DNA of 64,000 nucleotides from positions 93,369,946 to 93,433,945 of the forward strand of contig OY821517.1 of the NCBI GenBank assembly GCA_963682025.1. The letters are read 5' to 3'. Under the pieces are notes generated by a model that was given only the letters and a program-made list of their open reading frames with translations, ran no database searches and was not told the origin of the DNA. Of the stretch, positions 34,895 through 47,331 are shown in pieces. Made by a program: the position numbers and the translations under genes. How positions within the stretch are numbered: the stretch's first letter is position 1; every line of letters starts with the position of its first letter. This stretch comes from Cordilura impudica (lineage: Eukaryota; Arthropoda; Insecta; Diptera; Scathophagidae).

Positions 34895-36796
34895 TTAGTA
34901 TTCAATATAGTTCTTAGTGGTATATGAATTTTAGGCATCATAGTGAAGGAAACTATTTTATCATCTGTTTTTTCATTATCAATTAATTCCTTAAGAAACG
35001 CTATCATGAGCTGGTCGTCTCCTTTTTGGAACTCATGTTCGAATGAGAGGGTACTATATAAAACTCTCAATGTGAAAATGTCTCTCCAGAACACAACATC
35101 AAAACACGAGGCAGAATTTCAAAACAAAACAATTGTTTTTTATTTTTTTGACCTTTAACTTGCTTTTATACACGATTAAAAATTTACGAAGATTTAAATA
35201 AATGCGTAATTGGCAAGCAACCAAGAGAAATTGAAATACAATAATTATATTCAAACATCGATATATGTTTACGAATATTAATGCACAAATTGGAAATGGA
35301 ATTTGCTTACGAAATATATGGACTATAAATGTACCTATAAATAATTGCAGTGCAATTAGTTCTTAATTTTTTTAAATAATAAAGGTATTTGGCATAGCCT
35401 TTTTTTTTTGCAAAGTTCTAGAGTGAGTTTATAATGTTTGTTGAAATAGTGTACTCAAAGAATACTTTTCAGTTTACTCAACTTAAAATATAATTTTGCA
35501 TTCTGTTCTTTTGAAATGTACATTTACTTTAGGCTATTTATCACACTTTTTTGTGAGTTGCAGAAACAAAAGGCTAAAAAAGAAAAAGTTTCGTTTTTCA
35601 GAAAAATACGCATATAACCCAGTTATTTAATGTAGTGTAAATGTTTTTTTTTACCCTATAAAAAAAATATCGCAATATATGTGCAATATGTTGTTAGTGA
35701 GCTGTTGCAGAGTCCAGAAAATAGTTTTTCGATGTCTGTGAAAAAAAAAGTGGAAAAGTTGAAATCGAATTTATGTTGTAAAAATAATCGGGAAAATGAC
35801 TAATGCTTTTGAATTTTGTGTTTTGATCTCTTGTAGTTAGCAATAAAGTTCTCTTTAGTGAAACGTTGGCATAAAGTAAATGCTATAATGGTTCACCATA
35901 GTGGCAACTCTAATGTTTATGGAAATATATATGGTATATGCATAGGTTGATTTAGATATACAATTGGATCTCGGTTAGCGAAGAATACAAAGAAGTGGCG
36001 CTCCATGAGGTTGCGGCAATAGACGTTGAAAACATTTGAATTTTTACAAAAATTCTATTAGGGAAGTAATAAAATCATATCTACAATTAATTACGTAGGA
36101 GACAAATTCCATACACTTAGTGAGATCTAAGAAATTTAACACAGTTTTTCCATAAAACTATCTTTGAAAAATATGTCAGTTAATATTTTTTATGATAACT
36201 CCATTCAATTGTTGTTATTTTGATTAAAATGCGTAACGAAATATGAGTACATGCAATAACTGTTAAATATTTTCAACAAAGCCCAACTTGTACCTAGAAA
36301 AAGTTAGGCAATGAATCAAGGATATACCGTCAAACTATTAATAGAAACTATAAGGAGTATCTGACCATTGGAAAGATAGTTCGGGAAAAAGATAGGTCTG
36401 CAAGATGTTTTTCAAGCCATGAATAGGTAAAGCATATTGATAAGAGCTCCTAACACATCCAGCAGACAAACAATACGGTTCATTGCTCATTGCTTCGAAT
36501 ATTTGGCTCAAAAAGTTAAAGCCAATACAGGGCTGAAAACACACCTGACATGAACACTGCAAAAATATTAAGGCGTAAATGGAAATCATGATTCATAGAA
36601 AAATACTTCTTCTGGATAGTGGATGATGCAACGAATGCACTGGTAGGATTTTAGTAGCTTCGCCGTCGAAAATTGGGTGTCGCTAATGTTCGAGGAAATG
36701 TCGGAGAAAAGTTTAGGAACCAAGAGTAAATGAAATATGCAAAAAAGTTTCTGGTGTGGCGAACAATATGCAGTTGCGGCAAAAGGAGCAAGTTAG
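34895..36796. other. No recognised genes
   Basis: A minus frame crossing 34895-35094 (KGDDQLMIAFLKELIDNE, TMMPKIHIPLRTIL) is open but of no family I know; it may be the upstream part of the gag-like ORF. The rest is AT-rich with no motif. The 83-codon minus frame at 36338-36589 is unsupported. Confidence 0.4.
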
Positions 36797-37568
36797 TTTT
36801 TATACCCTATACCACTATGTGGTTTGGGTATAATGACTTTGTGTTGCTGTTTGTAACTACCAAAAGTATTTGACCTGGACCCATCTTTTATTATACCGAT
36901 CGAATCAGAACCACTATCTGATTCGATTTAACGATGTCCGTCCGTCCGTCCGTCCGTCTGTGTGTCCATGTAAAGCTTGAAATCAAACTGCAGGTGGCAA
37001 ATATAAATATATTTTAAAGAAATTTGGTATATAAGCTTCTACCGGCCATACGATGAACGCTGTTGAAACTGGTGAGAATGCGTCCATGTTCAGACCTAGC
37101 CCCCATACATATGACCTCTATGAAATCGACATTAATTGCCATAAGATCCAAATTATCATATAAATCTTAGTCAAATTGGGTTCGTATGTATTTATTACAT
37201 CCATAAATCAATAGTCCAAAAATGATCCCTACGGGACAACTCTTAGTCATAGGCCCCATATAGAGCTGCTTCCGTTTCTTCATTTAAATCTATCAAAAAC
37301 AAACGTATTGCACTGATTCATCTCAAATTTTGTTTGTATATATTTTCGCAAAAGACGAGTGATTTTACCAACCATGGTCAGGATTGGTCCATTTTTGGAC
37401 CTAGGCCCCATATAGACATAGCACCCGATATGGACTTTTTCATATCTGCAGCCAAAAAAATTTATAAAAATGTATCCAATTAGTTGGGCCTAAGAGATAG
37501 GGTCTCTAAACGCATGGTATAGGGTATCGTATAGTCGGTCTAGACCGACTATAATTTTCATACTTGTT
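36797..37568 (-). repeat. mini-me-like repeat, full length
   Basis: Reverse copy from TTTTTATACCCTATACCAC to CATACTTGTT, 772 bp. It contains a (GTCC)n run at about 36938-36960 and the end palindrome TCGGTCTAGACCGA. It abuts the Ty3/gypsy relic exactly where the integrase zinc finger begins. No target duplication is visible. Confidence 0.9.
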
Positions 37569-39945
37569 TGTTCCTGTATGGCAGTAGTTTTTATGGATTT
37601 TCTTTATAAATTCTCTAATAAACTTTTCGGACAGAATTATATTCACTTTTTTCTTGACTGTTTTATAGTATATGTTCTCTTTTAATAATAATTTCTTTAT
37701 TATTGTTGGCTTGTAAATCTTTATTCTCTGTTTGATCTGCTAGATTTCCTTTAATCTGACTAAATTTATTACGCTCAATTATTCCTCTACATTTTCATTA
37801 GATTCTAATACTTAAACAATCAGCTTCTAAGTTTTCTTTTCTCGGTGCATATTTAATGTTAAAATCATATTGTGATAAGTAATATGTTAGGTATCCTAAC
37901 TCTTCATCTGTTCTTGACTTTATATTCATGTTCTCTAGTGGTTTATGGTCACAGAAGATTGTAAATTTTTTCCCATGACTCTATATTGCATATATTTAAA
38001 AGCCTCTTTTATTGCTAAATATTCTAAATGGAGAGGTTTTCTATTTTTTGACTTAGTTTTCGATTTTTTGAAAAATATGCCACTGGCTTTTCTTCACCAT
38101 TTGTTTGAGGTTGCTACAAAGTCACCCCAACACCTTCTATGCTTGCATTGGCTTGTACTTATCAAAAATTGCCAAAACTTGATTAGAACAGAGTAATTGT
38201 TTTATATATTCAAACGATTTGTTGCGTTCTTCTGACCAAAAAAATGTTTTCCTTTTCTTAAGAGGTCATGCAGTGGATCTAATATAATTGAACTTTACTG
38301 TATGTATTTATTGTAGAAATTTATTTTTCTTAAAAACTGACGAATATTTTTTCGAGTCTTCGGAATAGGAAATTTTTTTATTGAGATTAAATTATCTTTT
38401 AATGGGCTAATAGTTTCATTTCTTATTATATGCCCTAGGTATTCAATAGAGTCTGCTGCAAATTTGCATTTTGATTATTTTACCCTAAATCCTTCTTCCA
38501 GTATTGCTTGTAATAATTGTTCCATGTGCTTGATATGCTCTTCAAAAGTTTCTGAAAAAATCAAAATTTCATCTATATAATTTATTGTGAAATTTGTGAG
38601 TTCATATGTTCTAATTATATTATTCAATATTCTCTGAAAAATAGCCGGAGATGTTTTTAACCAAAATGGGAGACACGTCCATTGAAAATGACCTTATTGC
38701 GCAACAGATCCTGTTTTTCGTCTATCTTCAATCCGTAATGGCATTGCCCAAACCAAACCCAGTTTAGTTTATATAAAGAGTCGAGAAAAACTTGCAATTC
38801 CTTGTTTTTTCTACCAGATCTTCCATTCGTGGAAATGCTTGTGGTTGAGGAATGATAATTTTATTTAAATCTCTGAAGTCTATACAAAGTCTCAATTTTT
38901 TCTCTTCATTCTTGTCAGCTAAGGTTACTGGAGCTCCAAATGGACTATACAACTCTTCAGTAAAATTTTCCTCTTTTAGTTTTGAGACCTGTTGCTCTAT
39001 TTCTTTTCTGTTTTCTATAGAACATCTGTATGGCCTCTTACAACAATATTTATTTTAAGGTCAATACGAGCTTCATAATTTGTTACTCCACCTGTATCAT
39101 ATTTAGCCTTTGCAAAGATTGAATTAAAATTATCAATGAGTTTATTTATTCTTAATTTTTGCTCCATATTCAAGTGATCTATAGAAATTTCAAAGTTTTC
39201 AGCACTTATGTGTTCATTTAAATTTATTTTATATTCTTCCGGTGCTTAACAAGTATAGCTATCGCTTTTAACAGGAACCGACTTTTCACCTTTAACATTT
39301 TCCTTTTTATTGGAATCTATCAATTTCTGTGTTATATTTAGATTATCATCTTGATTTAATTTAAATTATTTTATCATATTCAATCCAATCAAAATCTTTT
39401 CTTCGAAGTGTTCGACATCTAAGACAAATAAGTCTACTTCTTTTTCAAAATTAAAATTTTTTATCTTTATTCTGATCACACCATTTGTTTATTAGTTCTC
39501 TTGTTTTTTGGTTTTAATAATATTGAGTAAATCAAAGAAACGTTGGAGCAGCAGTTTGATTCTTATTAATGGTTGAACTTCTAGTTTTTGGGATGTATAT
39601 CATTTAATTCAGCTTCTATCTCAGAGTTGTGAATATACTTGATTTCATTTTTTCTTTCTGCTTCACCCTTTTAATTTTTCTTGAACTAGCATGATTGTTC
39701 AAATTGATAGTGATTATTTTTACCAAGTTTCTCACATATTCTAAATGATTTTTTTTCTTTAGACTTTTCTTTTAAATTTATATTTAAACTGTGTTTCTTT
39801 TCAGACGAGTTCGTTTTTATTAGATGTTCCAAGCTTCTTAGTTTATTGAAGAGGTCTGTAGTTTGTTTTAAATCTCTCCTGTTTATTTTATCTGTTACCT
39901 GATCTGGTAAACCTGTTGCAATTAAGTCGATCAAAGTCTCACAAA
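37569..39945 (-). pseudogene. Ty3/gypsy-type retrotransposon gag-pol relic
   Basis: In minus-strand order: a gag C-terminal block with a damaged zinc knuckle (39934-39686, ICEKLGKNNHYQFEQSC); a protease-region stretch with many stops; RT beginning PYRCSIENRKEIEQQVSKLK and SPFGAPVTLADKNEEKK, LCIDFRDLNKIIIPQPQAFP (38952-38764); a frameshifted YIDEILIFSETFEEHIKH (YIDD box read YIDE); RNase H CDHKPLENMNIKSRTDEELG, LTYYLSQYDF and EADCLS; and the start of integrase with HKNYCHTG. Integrase beyond the zinc finger, and both LTRs, are not found. These elements copy RNA through LTR-primed reverse transcription. This one is dead. Confidence 0.8.
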
Positions 39946-40195
39946 AATTAATTTAGTTTAATTTTTAATTAATTATTTATTTGAAGAATGCAGAATAACA
40001 AGAAATAGATCTTATTAATATTACAGTACTGGGGAGATAAAGTTAAGACAGAAGGTGTTATTTAATATAACATAAAATAAAAAAGCTTAATATTATATGA
40101 CATAATTAAAGAATAATTTTAGTAATTTAAGTTTTTACAAAAATAAATTTGTTCAAAAAAAAAAAAAGGAAGAGAAAGAAAAAGAAAAAAATGTA
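39946..40195 (-). other. Probable 3' UTR and tail of the LINE
   Basis: AT-rich sequence with an A-rich run at 40155-40190 lies between the gypsy relic and the LINE coding end. It fits LINE 3' sequence but is not diagnostic. Confidence 0.35.
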
Positions 40196-42930
40196 AGTGC
40201 AACGCAAAAAATTAAGTTAATCAATGTGCCGAAATATTTCTGTTTTGAAGAGCGTTGCATTGCTAATGGTTTGTATGTTATGAGGTAGTTCGTACAAATT
40301 TTTGTAGTTTCCACAAAAAAGTGTCTTTCAGATATTTGATTTTGATACCGAATTGAGTTTATCTTATTCCCTCTATTTAATCGGGAAAATTGTAGCCTTT
40401 TGTAAAGATAATCTGGCTTTGTGTTCACTATTTTGTGCAGAAATATTTGAGTTCGGCATTTAAGCAGATTTTAAAATGAAACATTGTGTATCCGCTTTGA
40501 AAACTGCTAGATTTCGTCAAATCTTCTACGTCCAAATATATATCTGGCGAAATTGTTATAAGATAGATTTAGCTTTTGTTTGCTTATTGAATCACAACTG
40601 GCAAATAGCTCGCATCCATATAAAAGTGTCGGCAGTAGATAGGTTTTGGCAAGGAGCTTGCGAATATTTAATGGTGTAATATATTGAGTCATCCACAGAG
40701 TTCTCAGCATACCATGCATTTTACCGCAGTATTTACATGATCAGACCAGTTATGTTTTTTGGTTCTTGGCAGTTTCGGTAACCTCAATAGTTGAGCTATC
40801 TAAAAGTAATGGTGCCAGTTTGGTAGGTAGAATGTTAGAGTTTCCAGTAATCATCGTTTTTGACTTTTCCGCATTTAAACAAAGCCCATTGGCTGATGCC
40901 CATCTAGATACCTTTTGAAGATCTTCATTAATTTTTCTTATGCAGTTTATGGTATCCGACAGCATACAACTGATGAAAAGCTGCACATCGTCTGCATACA
41001 TTTGTATTTCACATCTGTCTAGTTGTGAAGGCAAGTCATTGGAGTATATGGAATACATCAGCGGATCAAGTATTGAAACTTGAAGTACACCACGCTTAAT
41101 TAGTAAAGTGCTTGATATCTCAATGCCATTGTAAACAGATTGACTTCTACCATTAAGGTATGTGCCAATAAGCTTTGTAGCAGTAGGTGAAAAATTTCAC
41201 ATATTTTTAAGCTTAAAGCAAAGTGTTGAGTGCTCCATTATGTCGAAAGCTTTAGAATGGTCCAGAAGAACCAAAAATTACATCATCTTGTTATCTAATT
41301 TAGTCCTTATCTCCTCTGAGACATCAACAGGAGTAGAGATACAACTGTGCTTTGGCCTAAAACCTGATTGTCTACCAGTTAGAAGTTTGTTTTCATAAAG
41401 ATGTTGGCTTATCTGTGCATGAATTAAGCGTTCGAAGACCTTCCATAAAAATGGTAGTATTGCTATAGGCCTATAGCTCTTAGCTTGTTTAGGAAGTGTA
41501 ATTATTTTCGCATGTTTCCACATTGACGAAAAAGTCAATGTGGTTGTTATTATATTAAAGAGGGGTGTTATGTGCGGTAGTATGTAACTTAGGATTAATT
41601 TTATAAATTTAGGATGGACTTCATTATATCCAGCAGAGCTTAATTTAATACCTAAAACAGATTTTAAGACATCTATATTGGTAATATCTTTGAATTCGAA
41701 GCATATCGTCTATAGATTGTGTGGGACATTATTGTTTGGTGTACTTGAAGTGTTATAAAAGTTTTCATCAATATCTGGCATTGGTATATTGGCAAAATGA
41801 GAATTTAACTCATTTATATTTATTGTGTCGTCAGTCACTATAACATTATTAATGAGACCCATGTTACGTATTTCTCTCAATTTTTTGAAGTATAGTGGCT
41901 CAGCAGTTCATATCTTTAAATTCGCTCGAGATCTACAGGATTTGAAAATAGTATGATGCTCGGTCGTTTTAAAATCTTTTCAGACGCTCATATGCTAAAT
42001 TTCTCTTATCAATTAAGGACTTTATTTCTGGTTAGAACCATGGCTTTTCACTCTTTTAATTGCTTTGTTTTCACCAATACAAATTTATTGTATAAGTTTT
42101 GAAAATTACTTTGCAAAAAATTAGTCTGATCATCAACGTAATGCATATAAAAAACTTGGTTCAGATTCATTGTGACAAGTTCAGTTTCCATTGATAGAAA
42201 ATCAATATTTTTAAAATCTCTAAAAGTTGTCGTTTGGTCTTGGACCTGATATTTACAGTCGTATGATAAAAAAATTAGATCATGTTTTTAGAACATACTT
42301 GCAGACAGCTGGTCATATAGCAGTTGTTTAGAAGGATTATCCGTAAAGCAAAGATCCAGTAGCATAATTAATGTAAAGTGTGTTGGTGTTAAACTTTTGA
42401 TTATAATTAATCCAATGGCACTCATTCCTTCTATTAGACTTTTGGCTACTAGCACGTTTATATTAAAGTCTCCGGTTAAGATAACATCAGTGTAACTAAG
42501 AGAAAGAGTTGTTAGCTCGTCAAAAAGCGGATAGATATTAATATTTATATTAGGTTTATCCAGAGTACCTAGTAGAAGCCTTTGGTTACTGTTAACAATT
42601 TCAATAAATAGATATTCCACTTTGCTAATTTCAGAAACAGCGCTCTGATTTTCATCATGCACAGGATTTTTGCATTTAAATTTACATCTAATTGACAGTT
42701 TTACATTAACTGCATCACCACCTGCAGTTGTATTTCTATCCGACTGAAATAGACGATAGCCATTTATTTGATATAAGCTATCGCAAATGTCAACATGAAA
42801 CCAGGATTCTGAAACACATATAATATCGACGTCAGATTCTTCAAAGATAAATCGAAATTCGTCCATCTTATTATTTAAACTCTGCGCATTAACATGGCAA
42901 ACTTTAAGGCCCATAGTTCATTTAGAAAGA
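40196..42930 (-). pseudogene. CR1/Jockey-type LINE, endonuclease plus RT, broken
   Basis: Read on the minus strand from 42914: GLKVCHVNAQSLNNKMDE and DIICVSESWFH (endonuclease N-terminus), ILTGDFNINV (GDFN box) and LCFTDNP. Across several breaks: GYNEVHPKFIKLILSYILP, KQAKSYRPIAILPFLWKVFE and QSGFRPKHSC (RT fingers), KRGVLQVSILDPLMYSIYSN (normally PQGSxLGP, here damaged), IQMYADDVQLFISC (catalytic YADD, 40990), then WMTQYITPLNIRKLLAKTYL and LPTLLYGCELFA, and the end SERHFFVETTKI. This is a nearly complete ORF2 order with frameshifts and stops. The same family end lies at 63.6-64 kb. Confidence 0.85.
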
Positions 42931-43525
42931 ATTCGAAGCATGCTATGTAGATTTTCTTTGGAGCCAACTCTCCTATTATCAAACGGCAAAAATTTTAGTA
43001 GCAACGCAAGCAACGATATTTTGTTTATTTTTGCCACAAAGAGCATAGATTGAAACTCTTTCATAAACAATTAAGAAAACGTAAAAATAATTTGGGTTTA
43101 TTAAATAAAATATACAAATAGATTAAAATTTTTCTGGTATTAAACGGCAGCGTCTCTATTGCGAAAATCTTCAGGTACGCTGTCTTGAAGACGTGGCATA
43201 CCCGTATAATTGGATTCTTGAAAACGAAAATATCTGATTCAGCTTCTCAACCTAATCGATATAAAGCGGTTCTTCATTCGGATGCTTTCTGTAAGGCAGA
43301 TGAAACTAGCTTCCGTTTTTTTTAAACGATGAGCTAGTAGATTTTTCACTCCACATTGTTATGTTGTATATCCTCTTTTTTGTAGAAAATTTTTCCAATA
43401 TATTTATCAACATTTCCTCTGTCATACCCGCTGCAATAGAAACTTTATCTTCCTTTTTTTTTAGAGAGTTTCTCTAATATGCTTGTTAACATTTCTTCTG
43501 TAATACCACTTACAGTAGCTGGTTG
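42931..43525 (-). pseudogene. Possible ORF1 remnant upstream of the LINE
   Basis: The minus strand reads SGITEEMLTSILEKLSKKK, then after a one-base shift in an A9 run, AAGMTEEMLINILEKFST. This is a tandem pair of a ~25-residue helix-like unit. Further on: WSEKSTSSSFKK, then HLPYRKHPNEEPLYID with stops. It lies where ORF1 of the LINE should be. A mini-me-like copy interrupts it at 43526, and the 44318-44480 text (KQRHQARREWIKLDQELSE) may be its start. I do not recognise the family. Confidence 0.35.
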
Positions 43526-44317
43526 TTTTTATACCCTATACCATTATGTGGTTTGGGTATAATGACTTTGTGCTGCTGTTTGTAACAACCAAAAATATTT
43601 GACCTAGACCCATCTTTAATTATACCGATCGAATCAGAATCACTTTCTGAGTTGATTTAACAATGTCCGTCCGTCCGTCCGTCCGTCCGTCCGTCTGTGT
43701 GTCCATGTAAAGCTTGTAATCAAACTGCAGGTCGCAAATATGAATATATTTGATGAAATTTGGTATATAAGCTTTTATCGGCCATGGGATTAACGCTATT
43801 GAAATTGGTGAGAATCGGTCCATGTTCAGACCTAGCCCCCATACAAATTACCCATATGAAATCGACATAAATTGCCATAAGATACAAATTGTCATATAGA
43901 TCTTTCTCAAATTGGGTTTGTATGCGTTCATTACATCCGCTAATGAGTAGTCCAAAAATGATCCCTTTGACCCCATATAGAGCTGCTTCCCGATCATCAC
44001 TTAAATCTATTAAAAAACAAAAATATTGCACTGATTCTTCTCAAATTTTGTTTGTACATATTTTTGCAAAATACAAGAGACTTTACCAAACATGATCAGG
44101 ATCGGTCCATTTCTGGACCTAGTCCCTTTATAGATATAGCATCCGATATGAACTTTTTCACATCTGCAGCCAAAAAAATTAATAAAAATCCCACTCAAAT
44201 TTGGTTTTTGCTTATTTTCAATGTCCAGTTAGTTGGGCCTAAGAGATAGGGTTTCTAAACGCATGGTATAGGGTATCGTATAGTCGGTCTAGACCGACTA
44301 TAATTTTCCTACTTGTT
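43526..44317 (-). repeat. mini-me-like repeat, full length
   Basis: Reverse copy, 792 bp, TTTTTATACCCTATACC to TCCTACTTGTT. The (GTCC)n run spans about 43664-43694. Outer palindrome TCGGTCTAGACCGA is intact. Open frames on its minus strand (43720-44031) recur in the other copies but have no coding signature. Confidence 0.9.
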
Positions 44318-44480
44318 CCGTCTGTTGTACTGGATTCTCTTCACTGTACATTATTTTATTCATCTAAAGAAACTTCTGATAACTCCTGGTCTAGCTTTAT
44401 CCACTCTCTCCGTGCTTGATGTCTTTGTTTCAATGATTTTTTTTTTATTTTCTTAAAGGCTGCCGTACATATCAATTTCC
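44318..44480 (-). other. Possible continuation of the ORF1 remnant
   Basis: The minus strand reads KKKSLKQRHQARREWIKLDQ then ELSEVSLDE before a stop. It sits across the mini-me-like insertion from 43525 and could be the N-terminal part of the same frame. Confidence 0.3.
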
Positions 44481-45245
44481 GAAATATCTTTGCAAAATTA
44501 TTGCAGAATTCCTTGACTGTAGATTGTTTGTTGTTGCAGTTAATGATTCATATTCATCACCAAAAATAATCGCGGCAGGCCTCCCACAAGTTTCGGTTCT
44601 TTCTCCTTTACTTTATTCAATCTACACTTCTGATTTTTCGCTGCCCTCATATATCAAAACAGCTTATTACGCAGACGATGCAGCATTGATAATATCTAGC
44701 AAACTGACAAAGGCCCTGCTTAAGAAAATGGAAAAAGGACTTCTGGCCTGTGACAAATTCTTTTCAAAATGGAAGATAAAAATAAATGCCACCGAAACAT
44801 AGGCTATCATATTTCCATTTAATGGATCTCCAAAACGGCTACCCAATCGTCAACTCATCTTCGGTAATGATGGAGTAGAGATACATAAAAATGTCAAATA
44901 CCTCGGTGTAATTCTTGACAGCAAGCTTAATTTTGGTAAACATATAGACAATGTTTGCAAAAAATCCTTAAAAACAATCACAGCTTTACGGCCTACGATT
45001 CATAAGCGCTCATGTCTTAATTTTAAAAATAAAAATCTAATATTTAAAAATATAATAAGACCAACTCTAACATACGGATGCCCTTTATGGTATAATGCTG
45101 CATGTAGCCATTTGCAAAAAATACAAATAATTCAAAATAAATATGTCTTAAAACTATTAACAATAAACACTGGATATTCTCAACATCTCTTCTGCATAGC
45201 GAAACAGGTTATTATAAAATCATAGACCACATTACCAATTTAAAT
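44481..45245 (+). pseudogene. Jockey-like LINE RT, 5'-truncated
   Basis: The plus strand reads IAAGLPQVSVLSPLLYSIYT (normally PQGSVLSP), IKTAYYADDAALIISS (catalytic YADD), FSKWKIKINATET then a TAG stop at 44803. It continues in frame with IIFPFNGSPKRLPNRQL, VKYLGVILDSKLNFGKHID and IIRPTLTYGCPLWYNAA. Near the end a shift gives LHSETGYYKIID. It is homologous to the minus-strand copy at 52.5-53.8 kb. It is a 5'-truncated insertion lacking endonuclease. Confidence 0.85.
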
Positions 45246-46052
45246 AACAGATAGTTTGACAAAGTAGAAAATTCCACTTATCAATTGATAAGGTTTTGTA
45301 GTGAATCCACTTAAATTATATTCCTTGTGCACCAGAAAAATTAACAAATTGAAAAATGTACGTTAAGTTTAGGCTTTAGTATTTTAAAATCTTAACTTAT
45401 ACGTATGTATTTTCTAATAATAATTGATATTCAAAAAATTGTTTTATCCTAACTTTTCCTTTACAAAACAAAAATAAATGTTAATATCAATTGATTCCAA
45501 ATCTTAATTGTAGTAATGTATTTTTATAAAACCTCATAACAAATCCTGTAATATGTTAAGATATAATATTAAATGAAGATGTATAACTATATGAAATGAA
45601 AAAAAAAATGAAAACATATCAATTCTGTATGCTGTGTTACGTCTAGACGCGTCTTGATATTGTTCTGGCATACAAAATGTTTTGTCTTTCGTTGTTGGTT
45701 TTAGCATAAACTTAAATTTCAGCTTTTTCATTTTAGATAATAACCATAGAAAAATGTCATTTTATATTGAAAATTTATTACTTCCTCAACTCCGGAACTT
45801 AACACCAATTAAATAAACAAAATTGAGTTTCTCTGCAGACAAAGAATCGACATTTATAGTTGTTATTTCAATGTCAATTGCTTGAGTCACTACTCACATT
45901 AATAATTTAGAGACTCACATAAATATTTAAAGCTCCCACTATCACGGTACTCCATATAATTTAGTTTATATAAGAAATGCCACATCCTCTTTATTTGTTG
46001 CCCTAGAATATGTTAAAGTTTAGGGGAGACGAGTGCATCTAAGTTAGGCTTT
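45246..46052. other. AT-rich stretch, nothing recognised
   Basis: The start may include the 3' end of the LINE at 44481-45245. No other feature is seen. Confidence 0.4.
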
Positions 46053-46866
46053 AACAAGTAAGAAATTTATAGTCGGTCTAGACCGACTATACGATACCCT
46101 ATACCGTGCGTTTAGACACCCTATCTCTTAGGCCCAACTAACTGGACATAGAAAATAAGCAAAAACCAAATTTGAGTGGGATTTTTATTAATTTTTTTTG
46201 GCTGCAGATATGAAAAAGTTCATATCGGATGCTATATCTATATAGGGACTAGGTCCAAAAATGGACCGATCCTGATCATGTTTGGTAAAGTCTCTTGTAT
46301 TTTGCAAAAATATATACAAACAAAATTTGAGAAGAATCAGTGCAATATTTTTGTTTTTTAATAGATTTAAGTGAAGATCGGGAAGCAGCTCTATATGGGG
46401 TCAAAGGGATCATTTTTGGACTACTCATTAATGGATGTAATGAACGCATACAAACCCAATTTGAGTAAGATCTCTATGACAATTTGGATCTTATGGCAAT
46501 TTATGTCGATTTCATATGGGTAATTTGTATGGGGGCTAGGTCTGAACATGGACCGATTCTCACCAATTTCAATAGCGTTCATCCTATGGCCGATAAAAGC
46601 TTATATCCCAAATTTCATCAAAATATATTCATATTTGCGACCTGCAGTTTGATTACAAGCTTTACATGGACACACAGACGGACGGACGGACGGACGGACG
46701 GACGGACGGACGGACGGACGGACGGACATTGTTAAATCAACTCAGAAAGTGATTCTGATTCGATCGGTATAATTAAAGATGGGTCTAGGTCAAATATTTT
46801 TGGTTGTTACAAACAGCAGCACAAAGTCATTATACCCAAACCACATAGTGGTATAGGGTATAAAAA
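46053..46866 (+). repeat. mini-me-like repeat, full length reference copy
   Basis: Forward copy of 814 bp. 5' end AACAAGTAAG, palindrome TCGGTCTAGACCGA, then ATACCCTATACC. 3' end ACCACATAGTGGTATAGGG then TATAAAAA. The subterminal ATACCCTATACC and GGTATAGGGTAT form an inverted pair. The longest microsatellite of the family is here, about 12 GGAC units at 46677-46727. Flanks show no target duplication. Confidence 0.9.
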
Positions 46867-47331
46867 GCGCCGATTTTAGCTGTAAATAAATTAGTATGCA
46901 CAATAAAGTGATTTGTTGAAATATGATTACAGACTGTTTTATTTACAGATAAATTTATTAAAGCCAGTAGCTACTATTATGGCCGGTGTTGATGAAATAA
47001 AAATCGTGTTCTTTGTTTTATTTTAAAAGCATTTAAATATAGGTTCAAACATAACTATTTTTTCTCACAGCAACATTTAAACAAAATTTAGAGGTTTCAA
47101 AAAATATTCTCCTTAAACCAAACATAAACATTCTGTTAAGAAACGGTAATATGACGGCTTAGCTGAAAATGAAAAAAAAAAGAAATAAATATACTGTAAT
47201 TGAGCAAGCATTGACATTTATATTATTTAATCCATTAAGTTGTATAATTCCATTCAAGCAATTAAAAATATAAATCAACCAAGGTTCAGAAAATACACAC
47301 ATGAAACACACAATGTTCTGTTCAAAAGCAG
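46867..47331. other. AT-rich spacer
   Basis: No feature recognised between the mini-me-like copy and the palindrome. Confidence 0.4.

Noticed and set aside
46053..46866. Helitron call for the mini-me-like family
   Set aside because: The copies lack a TC start and a CTAG end next to a hairpin, so I kept them as a separate repeat class despite published links between mini-me and Helitron-like elements.
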